NCBI GenBank assembly: GCA_019218415.1
Contig: JAHUUL010000001.1
Span: forward strand, 310,001 to 374,000
DNA: 64,000 nt
Direction of reading: 5' to 3'
Source of the DNA: Dermabacteraceae bacterium TAE3-ERU27
GTDB lineage: Bacteria; Actinomycetota; Actinomycetes; Actinomycetales; Dermabacteraceae
Both the position numbers and the translations under genes were made by a program. Shown one piece after another: positions 35,942-44,678 of this stretch. Position 1 is the stretch's first letter. Every line of letters begins with the position of its first letter. Below the pieces are notes generated by a model that was not told where the DNA came from, searched no databases, and saw nothing but the letters and a program-made list of their open reading frames with translations.

Positions 35942-37164
35942 CTGCGTCTCCGTGCTCCCTGCCGCGATAGTGATGCCAGCACGGGAGAAAGCGATTCGCG
36001 ACCCTGCCAGGGGATTACCGGGGTGCCGCATTCCTCTATTCGCGCCACGGTTTCCGCGCGCTCCAAGAGTCGCAGCCGCCAGGCCAGCCTGCGTGTTTCG
36101 TCCGCTTCGTCCGCCAGGTTGCCGGGCAGGGTATCGACCAAGACCACCTGCGCGCCGCGGGCAATCAAAGAAAGCACCTCTTCGGTGACGTCGGCCCGCA
36201 GCAGCGGGGAACAGACGAAGACCAGGCTGCCGCCGCGTAGCCGATGGAGGGGGCGGGGGCGATTGTTGCGCGCCGTGCCGCGTTCCGCACCCGCCACCAG
36301 GTCCGTGAGGAGCCGGTACTGGCCGCGCCCGGAACGCGGGCGCAGCGAACCGAGCACGGTACCGAAATCGTGCAGGCCGACCCGGTCCCCGGTGTCTAGG
36401 TAGTAGCGGGCGAGGACGTTCAGGGCAGAAACGCTGGCGTCCAGGCTAGAAGCGCCATTGCCGCGGACTTCCGTCAGGGTATCGACGGCGATGATGACGT
36501 CGGTATCGCGATCGGTAAGCGTGGCATTCGTGTGCAGTTCGCCGACGCGGGAAGTGACGCGCCAGTTGATGCGCCGCAGCTTATCCCCCGGTAGGAAGGG
36601 GCGGACGTCCGCAAGGGCCGAGCCGTCCCCGCGCCGGGGAGAGGTGTGGGCGCCGGTGACGCCAATCGGGTGGGCAAGGGAGGAACGCGCGCTGCTCGTG
36701 TCGGCCCGTGGGGTGACCCTGACGGGCGATAGCTCGCAGGGGGAGAGGCAGCGTCGGCTGAACAGCGGGTCGTGCGCTACGAGCGTTACAGGCCCGACCT
36801 CGTACATTCCCCAGCGCGAAAACGAGAGTGAGATTTTGGCTCCGGCAGCCTCACTGCCCATCACCGCTCCCCAAGCGGGTGTGTAGCGCGTGTGTTCGCG
36901 TAGCGGAACGGCGAGCGTTACCGGACCGGCCGCCTCGGCTATCAGCTCACATGCCTCGCCCTCGCGCGTGCGGGAAGCGGAAAGGCGGGCGGTTGCGGGC
37001 TGCGGTCTAGGAGAAGCTCCTGCGAGCGCCAACCAGACAGCGAGAGGGGAAACCAGCAGCAAAACCTCCGCCCTGCCGGTCAAGATAGCCAGCAGGGCCG
37101 CGAGCGTGCAGGTGAGTAGCGCCCGGACGTACGCTGCGGTACGACCGCTAGCGGCGGCTGGCAT
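35938..37164 (-). CDS. DUF58 domain protein (MoxR partner)
   Basis: 408 aa: two N-terminal membrane helices (about 10-50), a beta-rich region, and the DUF58 signature 'DVRPFLPGDKLRRINWRVTSR' (about 215-235) followed by a von Willebrand A-like fold starting 'DVIIAVDTL'. DUF58/vWA proteins are substrates or adaptors of MoxR chaperone ATPases. ATG 37164 overlaps the moxR stop by one base (TAATG). Part of a six-gene overlapped operon. Confidence 0.9.
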   Translation of the reverse strand: MPAAASGRTAAYVRALLTCTLAALLAILTGRAEVLLLVSPLAVWLALAGASPRPQPATARLSASRTREGEACELIAEAAGPVTLAVPLREHTRYTPAWGAVMGSEAAGAKISLSFSRWGMYEVGPVTLVAHDPLFSRRCLSPCELSPVRVTPRADTSSARSSLAHPIGVTGAHTSPRRGDGSALADVRPFLPGDKLRRINWRVTSRVGELHTNATLTDRDTDVIIAVDTLTEVRGNGASSLDASVSALNVLARYYLDTGDRVGLHDFGTVLGSLRPRSGRGQYRLLTDLVAGAERGTARNNRPRPLHRLRGGSLVFVCSPLLRADVTEEVLSLIARGAQVVLVDTLPGNLADEADETRRLAWRLRLLERAETVARIEECGTPVIPWQGRESLSPVLASLSRQGARRRR

Positions 37165-38141
37165 TAACGCGCCGCCGGATCGATGTCGGGCACGGGCACG
37201 CTGCGCAGCAGATCCGACACGACGTCGCCGGGCTGCACCTCCTGCAGCCACAGCTCCGGCTTGATCGCGATACGGTGCGCGAGTGCCGCCGGGGCTAGCT
37301 CCTGCACATCGCTTGGCAGCACAAAGTCACGGCCCTGCATGAGCGCCCAGGCACGCGCCGTGGTCAGCAGGGCCAGGGACCCGCGCGGCGATGCGCCGAG
37401 AAGCACCTGGCGGTGTTCCCGGCTGGCTGCGCAAAGCTGCACCAGGTAACGCACGATATCCGGGTGGACATAGACGCTCTCGGCACATTCCTGCAGGGCC
37501 AGCAGCGTTTCGGGGCTGGCCACGGTGCGCAGCGCAGTTTCTTCGCCGCCGCGCGTCATGCGGGAGGTAAGCACCCGACATTCGTCGTCCAGGCTGGGGT
37601 AGCCGAAGCTGAGGCGGAGCAGGAATCGGTCCAGCTGCGCCTCCGGCAGGGGATAGGTGCCCTCGTGCTCGACCGGGTTGGCGGTGGCGATGACGTGGAA
37701 CGGGCGCGGCAAGGGGTGGGTGGTGCCCTCCACCGTCGCCTGTCCCTCCTGCATGGCTTCGAGCAGCGCGGCCTGGGTCTTAGGGGGAGTGCGGTTGATT
37801 TCGTCGGCCAGCAGCAGCCCAGTGAAAACCGGGCCGGGGCGGAAGTTGAAACGGCCCTCGGCGGGATCGTAAACGTAGCTGCCGGTGAGATCGGAGGGGA
37901 GCAGATCGGGGGTGAACTGGGCGCGGGTGAAGGGCAGGCCCAACACCTGCGCGAAAGCGCGGGCCGTGACCGTCTTGCCCAGCCCCGGATAGTCCTCTAT
38001 GAGCACGTGACCGCGCGCGATGAGGGAGGCGAGCAGCATCCGCAGCGGTTTCTCGGCACCTACCACGGCGTGTGCCACCTCCGTCAGGATCTCCTGGCTG
38101 AGCCGGTGGGCTTCTGCATGGCTGAGGCTTTGCGTGTTCAC
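37164..38141 (-). CDS. MoxR-family AAA+ ATPase
   Basis: 325-aa chaperone-type ATPase that remodels partner proteins. Walker A is EDYPGLGKT, Walker B 'LLADEINRTPP', sensor 1 'ATANPVEHEGTYPLPEAQLDRF' in outline, with a helical lid after about residue 210. GTG 38141 overlaps the preceding stop by four bases. Together with DUF58, DUF4129 and two small membrane proteins it makes the usual actinobacterial MoxR cluster, though the transglutaminase often found there is absent. Confidence 0.95.
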   Translation of the reverse strand: MNTQSLSHAEAHRLSQEILTEVAHAVVGAEKPLRMLLASLIARGHVLIEDYPGLGKTVTARAFAQVLGLPFTRAQFTPDLLPSDLTGSYVYDPAEGRFNFRPGPVFTGLLLADEINRTPPKTQAALLEAMQEGQATVEGTTHPLPRPFHVIATANPVEHEGTYPLPEAQLDRFLLRLSFGYPSLDDECRVLTSRMTRGGEETALRTVASPETLLALQECAESVYVHPDIVRYLVQLCAASREHRQVLLGASPRGSLALLTTARAWALMQGRDFVLPSDVQELAPAALAHRIAIKPELWLQEVQPGDVVSDLLRSVPVPDIDPAAR

Positions 38142-38602
38142 AGTGACTCGATTTCTCCTAGGTAGGCGGAAAGCATACGGCCGTCCATTTGCTGCTCTGT
38201 ATCGCGCAGCAGCAGGGTGAGTTCCGGGGTGAGTACGCCGTCGGTGAGCAGCGGGTCTTTCCCGTGCAGGCGCTGGCCGCGCGCGCTGGCGCAGGCTGCG
38301 AGCCGACGCTGCAGGGTGCGGGAGTCATGCCCGGTAAGGACGGCGCGCACGGCGTCCTCGGTTTGCGTGATCTGGCTGGTGTCGGTACCGAAATCCCTCG
38401 TTTCGGCGGCGGTGGGCGCGGGCCAGGGCACGCTGCCCGCGGCAAGCGGCCCGGTTTTTAGCAGCAGGTATCCGCCCGCGCCGAGGAAGGCGGCGCAAAC
38501 CAACAGGTAGGGGGAGAGCGCCACTCCCATGAAGAAAAGCGCGGCAGCGGCGAGCACGGTCACCGCTGCGCCGCCAAGCAGAGCGAGCGAAAAGCGCTTC
38601 AT
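38138..38602 (-). CDS. Small membrane protein of unknown function (MoxR operon)
   Basis: 154 aa, two N-terminal helices (about 5-27 and 31-50), then a soluble helical tail rich in Arg/Leu with 'RTLQRRLAACASARGQRL'. Not recognised. ATG 38602 overlaps the DUF4129 stop, and its stop overlaps moxR. Confidence 0.75.
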   Translation of the reverse strand: MKRFSLALLGGAAVTVLAAAALFFMGVALSPYLLVCAAFLGAGGYLLLKTGPLAAGSVPWPAPTAAETRDFGTDTSQITQTEDAVRAVLTGHDSRTLQRRLAACASARGQRLHGKDPLLTDGVLTPELTLLLRDTEQQMDGRMLSAYLGEIESL

Positions 38603-39321
38603 GCTCCCTCACCCCCGGCCTGTGCTGCCCCTTCGCGCAGGCTTTCTTGGAGGTGGTGCAAAGCCTTCTCGGCATCCGCCACCAGCGCCGGGCTGAGCGC
38701 CCTGCCGGAATAACGTTCCTGCTGGTAAAGGGACTCTAGGCGCCGTAGCGCGGCGGCGTCCAGGGGAAGCGCCGCCAGCGCCCGGCTGGTGAACTGATCG
38801 GCGGTTTCGTGGGAGCGCCTGGGAACGCCACCCGTTGCGGCTACGGCCTCCAACTTTCTCCAGGCGCGGCAAACTGCGCCCTCGGGCGGCCCGGTATCCA
38901 GTTCCTCGCGCGCCGCGGCAAACGCGTCGGCCACCGCCCCCAGCTCCCGGGGCGCAGAAACGGAAGGTGCCTCAGCGCCGACCGGCTCCCGCAGCGGGGC
39001 GCGGTGCGTGCGCAAAGCTTGAACGATACGCAGGACAAGCCAGGCGGCGCAGATGACCGCCGCCACCACCGCGAGCGTAATAACTATCCCCAGCCATGCC
39101 TGAGTTTCGTAAGCGCGGGCTGGATCAACCACCGGCTGCTGCGGTGGGGGCGGTGGTGCCTCGGGAGAAACGGTGCGGGGCGGGGGAGGGGAAAGGCGCA
39201 GTTCCCTGCCGGGAATCGTGTGGCTCGGTGCGGGGCGCGCAGAACGGGCCGATACCACTGCGGCGGCCCCCAGCAAGAAAACCCCCAGCGGCATCAGCAG
39301 GCTGCCGCGCCCGGTCTTCAC
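38599..39321 (-). CDS. DUF4129 domain protein
   Basis: 240 aa. An N-terminal signal/anchor helix (about 8-28), a Pro-rich stalk (PPPPRTVSPEAPPPPPQQP, about 45-65), a second helix (about 75-100) and a C-terminal DUF4129 domain with 'CRAWRKLEAVAA', 'ETADQFTSRAL' and 'ALRRLESLYQQERYSG'. Such domains occur next to transglutaminases and MoxR. GTG 39321 overlaps the methyltransferase stop (GTGA), with GGAG six bases upstream. Confidence 0.85.
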   Translation of the reverse strand: MKTGRGSLLMPLGVFLLGAAAVVSARSARPAPSHTIPGRELRLSPPPPRTVSPEAPPPPPQQPVVDPARAYETQAWLGIVITLAVVAAVICAAWLVLRIVQALRTHRAPLREPVGAEAPSVSAPRELGAVADAFAAAREELDTGPPEGAVCRAWRKLEAVAATGGVPRRSHETADQFTSRALAALPLDAAALRRLESLYQQERYSGRALSPALVADAEKALHHLQESLREGAAQAGGEGA

Positions 39322-40583
39322 AGCGGCTCCGCCATGGGTGTTTTTTTAAGTGGCTCCGCCGCAGGCATTTTTTCAAGCGGCTCCGCCACTATCACGCTAT
39401 GTTTCCCGGCCACCCTGGTGAGGAAGATGGTGGCCTGGCCGTCGCCGTTCTGGGTGGGGCGCAGCATGCGCCGCAGCTGCTCTGGCTCCAGCGCCGCCCC
39501 GCGCTTCTTAATGACGAGGTTCCCGATACCTTCCTTACGCAGATATGCCTTCAGCGCCTTCACCCCGAACGGCAGCACGTCCCGCACGCGGTAACCGGTC
39601 AGGAACGGGCTTTCCTGCGCGTCAGCGCCGCTCAGGTAGGCGATGCTCTGATCAATCACGTGCAGATCGAGCGCAGCGGCCAGGGTGCCGAGCAAGCCGG
39701 AGCGAATCACCGCGCCGTCCGGTTCGTACAGGTAAGGGCCGACCTCGCCGACCGGCACTTCGCTGTCCTCTCCAGTTCCGTCCAGCCTGTGCGTCCCGCC
39801 GGGGCCGAGCAGGAGCGCGCTGCGGCGCACCCCCGGCCGCGCCAGGGGGCCGCACCAGAGGGCCGCCTCTACCACGCTGCCGCGCACGCTCACCCACTGG
39901 GTTTCGCAATTATCCGGCAGCGCCGCGTGGTCGATACCGGGGCCGAGCTTCACCCCGACGGGGCCGTATGCGCCGTCGCTGCCTAGCTCGCGGGCCAGTT
40001 CCAACACCTGGCTGAGCGGCGGGGAACACTCCTCCGGGTCGTAGAGCCGCCGGCCGTTTTCGCGCCGGGCCGGATCCAGCCAGAGGGCATCCCCGGCTGT
40101 CGGCACATACGCGTGAAAATCTCCCGCCTCCGCGCGGGCGGAGGGGAAGGGCATGAGGTTAATGCTGGCCAGGGACGCGGTGACCGGATCGCGGTCAATC
40201 GCGAGCACGTTTAGCCCCATCCCCGCGAAAGCCAGGGAATCCCCGCCCAGGCCGCAACCCAGATCCACCACACGCTGCGGGGAAAGCGCGGCGTAACGCT
40301 GCGCGTGATGCGCCGCCACGCTGAGCCGCGTGGCCTGCTCTAGGCCGTCCGGGGTGAAGAGCATTCGCTGCGCGAACTCCCCGAACTTATCGGCGGCGCG
40401 GGCGCGTAGGCGCGACTGCGTGAGCAGCGCGGCCACCGCCCCCGCCGGGTGCCCCTCGCGACGCAGCTTTTCGTTCAGCGCCAGCGCCCCGTCCTCGCTA
40501 TAGGGCGGCAGGGAGTTGAGCAGCCGCCAGCCCTCCGGCTGGAGAACGTATTGCAGGTTTTCGAGAAAGGCGTCCTGGGTCAC
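39318..40583 (-). CDS. Class I SAM-dependent methyltransferase with THUMP-like domain
   Basis: About 421 aa. The SAM-binding fold begins VVDLGCGLGGDS with the acidic 'AIDRDPV' and 'LWLDPARR' (catalytic-loop position). The C-terminal part (about 330-400) is THUMP-like: 'YRVRDVLPFGVKALKAYLRKEGIGNL' in outline and 'KKRGAALEPEQLRR', common in actinobacterial RNA methyltransferase relatives. An acidic/basic repeat tail (AEPLEKMP, AEPLKKTP, AEPL) closes the protein. GTG 40583 is chosen to clear the divergent MoeA-like gene; ATG 40622 would overlap it by six bases. RNA target unknown. Confidence 0.8.
   Translation of the reverse strand: MTQDAFLENLQYVLQPEGWRLLNSLPPYSEDGALALNEKLRREGHPAGAVAALLTQSRLRARAADKFGEFAQRMLFTPDGLEQATRLSVAAHHAQRYAALSPQRVVDLGCGLGGDSLAFAGMGLNVLAIDRDPVTASLASINLMPFPSARAEAGDFHAYVPTAGDALWLDPARRENGRRLYDPEECSPPLSQVLELARELGSDGAYGPVGVKLGPGIDHAALPDNCETQWVSVRGSVVEAALWCGPLARPGVRRSALLLGPGGTHRLDGTGEDSEVPVGEVGPYLYEPDGAVIRSGLLGTLAAALDLHVIDQSIAYLSGADAQESPFLTGYRVRDVLPFGVKALKAYLRKEGIGNLVIKKRGAALEPEQLRRMLRPTQNGDGQATIFLTRVAGKHSVIVAEPLEKMPAAEPLKKTPMAEPL
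39323..39388 (+). repeat. 27-base tandem repeat (2.4 copies) at the methyltransferase 3' end
   Basis: GCGGCTCCGCCA plus a T-rich half: copies at 39323-39349, 39350-39376 and a partial copy 39377-39388. It encodes the AEPL(K/E)K tail. The units contain homopolymers of seven (39341-39347) and six (39368-39373) T, that is A on the coding strand. Confidence 0.85.
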
Positions 40584-40616
40584 TCGGCCATCGTAGTGCC
40601 TGGCACAATAGAGGTC

Positions 40617-41813
40617 ATGCATGATGAGCCGTCGTTGGAAGTGTGGCGCAGCGCCGCAGCCGCCCTGAACGTTCCCGCGCAGATCGCGAAGCTGCCCCTG
40701 GAAGCCGCGCTCGGAATGCCGCTAACCAAGCCGGTCACCGCGCCGCATCCGCTGCCGCACGTGCCCTGCTCCGCGATGGACGGCTACGCGGTGGCTGCGG
40801 GAACGGACCCCGCCGCCACGCTGCCGGTGGTGGCCGACATCCCCGCGGGAGTCGGCCTGCCCGCGCCCCTCCCCGAAGGAGCGGCGGCCCGCATCATGAC
40901 GGGCGCGCCCCTGCCCGCCGGGGCCGGGATCGTGGTCCCCGTCGAGCTCACGGACGCTGACCCGTTCGGCCCCCTGCCGCAAACGGTGACCCTTGCCGCG
41001 CAGCCCGCAGATATGCGCGACGGCAGGCACATCCGCGCTGTGGGCGAAGAACTCGCGCAGGGCGCGGTGATAGCCGCCGCCGGAGAACGGGTCGGCCCCG
41101 GACTGGTCGGGCTAGCCCGCGCCGCCGGCATAGACACCTGCACGGTGCGTAAACCCGTGCGAGTCGGCATCATCGCTACCGGGGACGAACTGGTAGACGA
41201 ATCTTGCGCCGACGGTTCCGTGCGCGAATCCAACACGGGCATGCTGGCCGCCGCCGTCACCGCCCTCGGCCACAGCGCCGAAACGGTGCGCAGTGGGGAC
41301 GACCCCGACGACTTTTTCGCCTGCCTGAGCGCGCTCGCCGCCCGTAGCGACCTGGTGCTTACCACCGGCGGCGTGGGGGTCGGCGCGTTCGACGTGGTGA
41401 AGCTGGCGCTCACCGAACAGGGGTGCTCGCGCTTCGCTCACCTCGCGCTGCGCCCCGGCGGGCCGCAGGGAATGGGGGAGCTGCTCGGGGCCGACGGCCG
41501 CCGGGTGCCGCTGTTGCATTTCCCCGGCACCCCCGTGGGGGCGCTGCTGGCGTTCCATCTGTTCGCGCGCGAGGCGCTGGGGCAGCCCGCGCTGCGCTGC
41601 GTGATGCCGCTGGCTTCGGGCGAGGAACTCCTGCGCAAGCCGGGAGTGTTCGCGCGCCCGGTGCGGGTCGGGGCCGACGGCGCGCACGTGATGACCGGCA
41701 AACGGCTTTCCCCGTTCGCTACCGCTCACGGCGTGGCGCTGCTCGGCTACGGGCAGAGCGCCGGGATGAAACAGGTACCGGCCGGTCACATGGTCGATAT
41801 CTTGCTGTTTTAG
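40617..41813 (+). CDS. MoeA-family molybdopterin molybdotransferase (first copy)
   Basis: 398 aa. MoeA inserts molybdate into adenylated molybdopterin. Motifs: 'HVPCSAMDGYAV', 'RIMTGAPLPAG', 'GIIATGDELV', 'LVLTTGGVGVGAFDVVK', 'PGGPQGMGELLG' and 'HFPGTPVGALLAF'. ATG 40617 has AGAGG upstream. It is separate from the main cofactor cluster at 52.5-58 kb, which has its own moeA; the two differ widely and may serve different enzymes. Followed by a DUF6457 gene. Confidence 0.9.
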   Translation: MHDEPSLEVWRSAAAALNVPAQIAKLPLEAALGMPLTKPVTAPHPLPHVPCSAMDGYAVAAGTDPAATLPVVADIPAGVGLPAPLPEGAAARIMTGAPLPAGAGIVVPVELTDADPFGPLPQTVTLAAQPADMRDGRHIRAVGEELAQGAVIAAAGERVGPGLVGLARAAGIDTCTVRKPVRVGIIATGDELVDESCADGSVRESNTGMLAAAVTALGHSAETVRSGDDPDDFFACLSALAARSDLVLTTGGVGVGAFDVVKLALTEQGCSRFAHLALRPGGPQGMGELLGADGRRVPLLHFPGTPVGALLAFHLFAREALGQPALRCVMPLASGEELLRKPGVFARPVRVGADGAHVMTGKRLSPFATAHGVALLGYGQSAGMKQVPAGHMVDILLF

Positions 41814-41839
41814 CGGCCGCCCGGTTCTATGCTGGGGGT

Positions 41840-42127
41840 ATGGCACGTAAAGATGATCCCCGCGTAATCGCTACCCTCAACGAATGGGCTACCGCCGTCT
41901 CTCAGGATCTGGAGATGGAGCAGGTCTTTCACGAGGACTCGGTAGACATGTACCTGGCCCTGACCGGCGCTGCCGCCGTAGAGGTGGTTCGCCCCGCAGC
42001 CCCGTTCGTCGCCCTTTTCGCCGGTTACCTGTACGGGACGGGCCGCGCAGATTCCTTGGAGGAAGCCGCGGACCTCGCAGCGCAGGCTATGCGTCGCCAT
42101 CTACCGGCAAAGGAAGAAGAGAAATAG
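41840..42127 (+). CDS. DUF6457 family small protein
   Basis: 95 aa, mostly helical, with 'LNEWATAVSQDL' and 'VVRPAAPFVALFAGYLYGTG' in outline. Proteins of this family sit beside molybdenum-cofactor genes or are fused to MobA-like proteins, which fits the MoeA-like gene 26 bases upstream. GGGGG at 41834 serves ATG 41840. Function unknown. Confidence 0.8.
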   Translation: MARKDDPRVIATLNEWATAVSQDLEMEQVFHEDSVDMYLALTGAAAVEVVRPAAPFVALFAGYLYGTGRADSLEEAADLAAQAMRRHLPAKEEEK

Positions 42128-42137
42128 GCCTTAAAGG

Positions 42138-42446
42138 CTAAAGAGAATCAATATCTAGTTGCTTGCGGCGTCTTTCGTCCTGCTGTTTCTTGATTTTCTC
42201 TAGGCGCCGACGATTTCGGGCGAAGTCCCGCCCCCAGAGCGTCAGTGTGACGCTGCAGGTGCCGATCGACGCGCCGAGTGTAAATGAAAGCAGATTCGCA
42301 CTGTAAAGGTAGCCGGAGAGCGGAATAAGCAGCAGGACTACGGTTGGTAGCGGCCATTGTGGCAGGTCACGGTGCCTTAGTAGGTCGTGGCCGGCTATTG
42401 CCGCCACGATGCCGGACGCGAGTAGAAGTGCTTGCCACAGGCTCAT
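42138..42446 (-). CDS. Small membrane protein of unknown function
   Basis: 102 aa, three hydrophobic segments (about 4-18, 32-50, 52-70) and a highly basic C-terminal helix (RNRRRLEKIKKQQDERRRKQ). Not recognised. It converges on the DUF6457 gene. Confidence 0.65.
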   Translation of the reverse strand: MSLWQALLLASGIVAAIAGHDLLRHRDLPQWPLPTVVLLLIPLSGYLYSANLLSFTLGASIGTCSVTLTLWGRDFARNRRRLEKIKKQQDERRRKQLDIDSL

Positions 42447-42546
42447 TTCGCTATCGTACTGTGACGTCTTGATTGTGAACTACTTGCCCTAAAGGGGTAA
42501 TCTGTGTGGGACTTCCGTGCGGTAACCCACCGCGTAAATAAGACAG

Positions 42547-42709
42547 TAAGTAAGGAAGGCTGCCTCGGTTTGCGGCGAACGTTTTTTGGAAAACGGCCAT
42601 CGCCGCCGCTCAACTCCGCGTAGGCTCGCAGTATTGCGCTCCTACAAGGGGGAGCGCTGGACGTAGCTAACCCGAGGATAAGGAGTGTGCATGATGGGCC
42701 GGAGGTACC
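42547..42709 (+). promoter_or_regulatory. Leader region of the peptide transporter operon
   Basis: The 263-base gap 42447-42709 holds no long gene. It carries an inverted repeat CGTTTT-TTGG-AAAACG (42580-42595), which may be an operator, and a short upstream ORF described separately. No clear -35/-10 pair stands out. Confidence 0.4.
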
Positions 42710-42717
42710 GTGGCTAG
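42691..42717 (+). CDS. Short upstream ORF (MMGRRYRG) overlapping the oppB-type start
   Basis: ATG 42691 has AAGGAG five bases upstream; the nine-codon frame (MMGRRYRG, stop TAG) ends seven bases inside the permease gene that starts at GTG 42710. Two adjacent Arg codons include AGG/CGG. It could be a regulatory leader peptide or a coupling device. It may also be chance. Confidence 0.4.
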   Translation: MMGRRYRG

Positions 42718-43702
42718 ATTCATTGCAACCCGATTCGTGACCTACGTCATTCTCGCGTTCGTCGCAACCAGCATCGCCTATGTTCTCGCGGCGACATTCC
42801 TGCACCCCGAAGAGGTGCTTTACCCGCCGGCCGCCACCAAGCCGGTTCCTGCCGCGACCGCACAGGCATACCTAAACGTGCGTAACGTCAACCCCGATAC
42901 GCCCGTTATGGAGCGCTACGCCACCTGGGTGGGTGGCCTCGTGCGCGGCGACCTCGGTATGACAACCGGTACTAACAAGGAACTGCGCCCCGTCCTGGAC
43001 GTGATGGCTGAGCGCATTCCGATTTCGCTGCGCCTGGTGATAATCGGCACCACAATCGGCGTTATCCTCGGCGTTACCGTGGGTGCGGTCACCGCCGTAA
43101 AACGCAACGGTGTGGGGGACCGCGTGGCCACGCTCTTCTCTTTCATCGTGCTGTCTCTGCCCACCGTTGTGGTGATCCTTATCGTGCAGCAGATAAACCA
43201 GTTCATCATGGACTACACCGGTTACGGCCTGCCCGCCATCAACCCGGTGAACCCGCTGCTCGAAAACCAGCCTTGGGAATACTTCATTTACCAGGTGCAG
43301 GCGCTGGTCATGCCGACCATCGTGCTGGCCATCTTCGGCCTGGCCTCCTACTCGCGTTACATGAAGGTGACGACCCTGGACGTGCTGGGCTCGGACTACC
43401 TGCGTACCGCTCGCGCCAAGGGGCTTACGCGCTCCCAGGCCATGCGCAAGCACGGCCTGCGCATGGCGCTGATCCCGATGGGACAGTACTTTGCCTTCGC
43501 GGTGGGCGCTGCATTCAGCGGCTCGCTGTTCGTTGAGCGCATGTTCAACTGGCAGGGTATCGGTGCCTACGCGGTGCAGTCGATCTCGATCGCCGACGTT
43601 AACGGCACCGCCGCGATCGTGCTCTATTCCGCGGTCCTGACCCTGCTTTCCGCGACGTTCGCAGACTTCCTGCAAGGCCTGCTCGACCCGAGGATCCGGT
43701 AA
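42710..43702 (+). CDS. Oligopeptide ABC transporter permease (OppB/DppB type)
   Basis: 330 aa, six membrane helices. N-terminal 'FIATRFVTYVILAFVATS' in outline, long first extracellular loop and 'YLRTARAKGLTRSQAMRKHGLR' (EAA-type coupling motif, with 'FAVGAAFSGSLFVERMFNWQGIG' after it). GTG 42710 has GGAGG at 42701. First full gene of the transporter operon. Confidence 0.94.
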   Translation: MARFIATRFVTYVILAFVATSIAYVLAATFLHPEEVLYPPAATKPVPAATAQAYLNVRNVNPDTPVMERYATWVGGLVRGDLGMTTGTNKELRPVLDVMAERIPISLRLVIIGTTIGVILGVTVGAVTAVKRNGVGDRVATLFSFIVLSLPTVVVILIVQQINQFIMDYTGYGLPAINPVNPLLENQPWEYFIYQVQALVMPTIVLAIFGLASYSRYMKVTTLDVLGSDYLRTARAKGLTRSQAMRKHGLRMALIPMGQYFAFAVGAAFSGSLFVERMFNWQGIGAYAVQSISIADVNGTAAIVLYSAVLTLLSATFADFLQGLLDPRIR

Positions 43703-43704
43703 AA

Positions 43705-44667
43705 ATGACGAACCCGACTACCCCCACCGTGGCAGAGGTGGAGGAGCTGGATCAGCTTGCCCCGGACGCACCGGAGGCGGCTCCCGTAGCTCCCAACTCC
43801 AAGCCCATGACGCGCGGCCAGCTGCTGCGCCGCCGCTTCCTGCGCAACCCCAGCGCCTGGATCGGCATGAGCGTGCTCGGCGTGCTGATTGCCGCCGCCA
43901 TTTTTGGCCCCATGTTCTACCCCTGGAAGCCGTTCGAGCGCGACCTCGCGAACTCGTTCACCCCGCCGAGCGCGGAGCACTGGTTCGGGGTCAACTCCAA
44001 CGGTCTGGACATCTTCTCGCGCACCGTTGCCGGTCTGCGCGTTTCGCTCATCATCGGTGCGGGCACCGCGCTGCTGACCTCGTTCATCGCGGTTCTCGTC
44101 GGCACCATCGCCGGCTTCGTGAGCCACCGCGGCAAGGTTGGCGCGATGGTCGATACCTTCATCGTTAACCTGATCAACCTGTTCCTGGTTGTGCCGGGCC
44201 TGCTGCTGCTGATGCTGTTCAGCCCTGCGCTGCAGAGCGCCAGCTGGCTGTGGCTGATTCCGCTGCTCGCCATGTTCGGCTGGATGTTGACCGCCCGTGT
44301 GCTGCGCTCCCTGACCCAGCAGCTCGTGCGTACCGACTATGTGGAAGCGGCCAAGTTCATGGGCGTGAACCCGGTGGTAAACGTGCTTCGCCACATCATT
44401 CCTAACGTGGCCAGCTGGATCATTATCGATACCACGCTGGGCGTGGGCGGCGCGATCCTCGGCGAAACCGGCCTTTCCTTCATCGGCTTCGGTATTCAGT
44501 ACCCGATGGTGTCCCTCGGCACCGTGCTGCAGGACTACAACATGGCTGCCCCCTACACCTGGGTACCTGCCGCGGCGGTACTGGCTGCCCTGGTTATTTC
44601 GATCAACCTGATGGGCGAGGCTCTGCGTGACGCGCTCGATCCCACCAGCGGCTCATCCCGGATCTGA
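43705..44667 (+). CDS. Oligopeptide ABC transporter permease (OppC/DppC type)
   Basis: 320 aa with an acidic/Pro N-terminal extension of about 35 residues, OppC_N signature 'RRRFLRNPSAWIGMSVLG', 'WFGVNSNGLDIFSRTVAGLR' in outline and the coupling motif 'YVEAAKFMGVNPVVNVLRHIIPN' broken by a turn. Starts two bases after the previous stop with GAGGAT upstream. Confidence 0.95.
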   Translation: MTNPTTPTVAEVEELDQLAPDAPEAAPVAPNSKPMTRGQLLRRRFLRNPSAWIGMSVLGVLIAAAIFGPMFYPWKPFERDLANSFTPPSAEHWFGVNSNGLDIFSRTVAGLRVSLIIGAGTALLTSFIAVLVGTIAGFVSHRGKVGAMVDTFIVNLINLFLVVPGLLLLMLFSPALQSASWLWLIPLLAMFGWMLTARVLRSLTQQLVRTDYVEAAKFMGVNPVVNVLRHIIPNVASWIIIDTTLGVGGAILGETGLSFIGFGIQYPMVSLGTVLQDYNMAAPYTWVPAAAVLAALVISINLMGEALRDALDPTSGSSRI

Positions 44668-44678
44668 GGTATTTGAGC

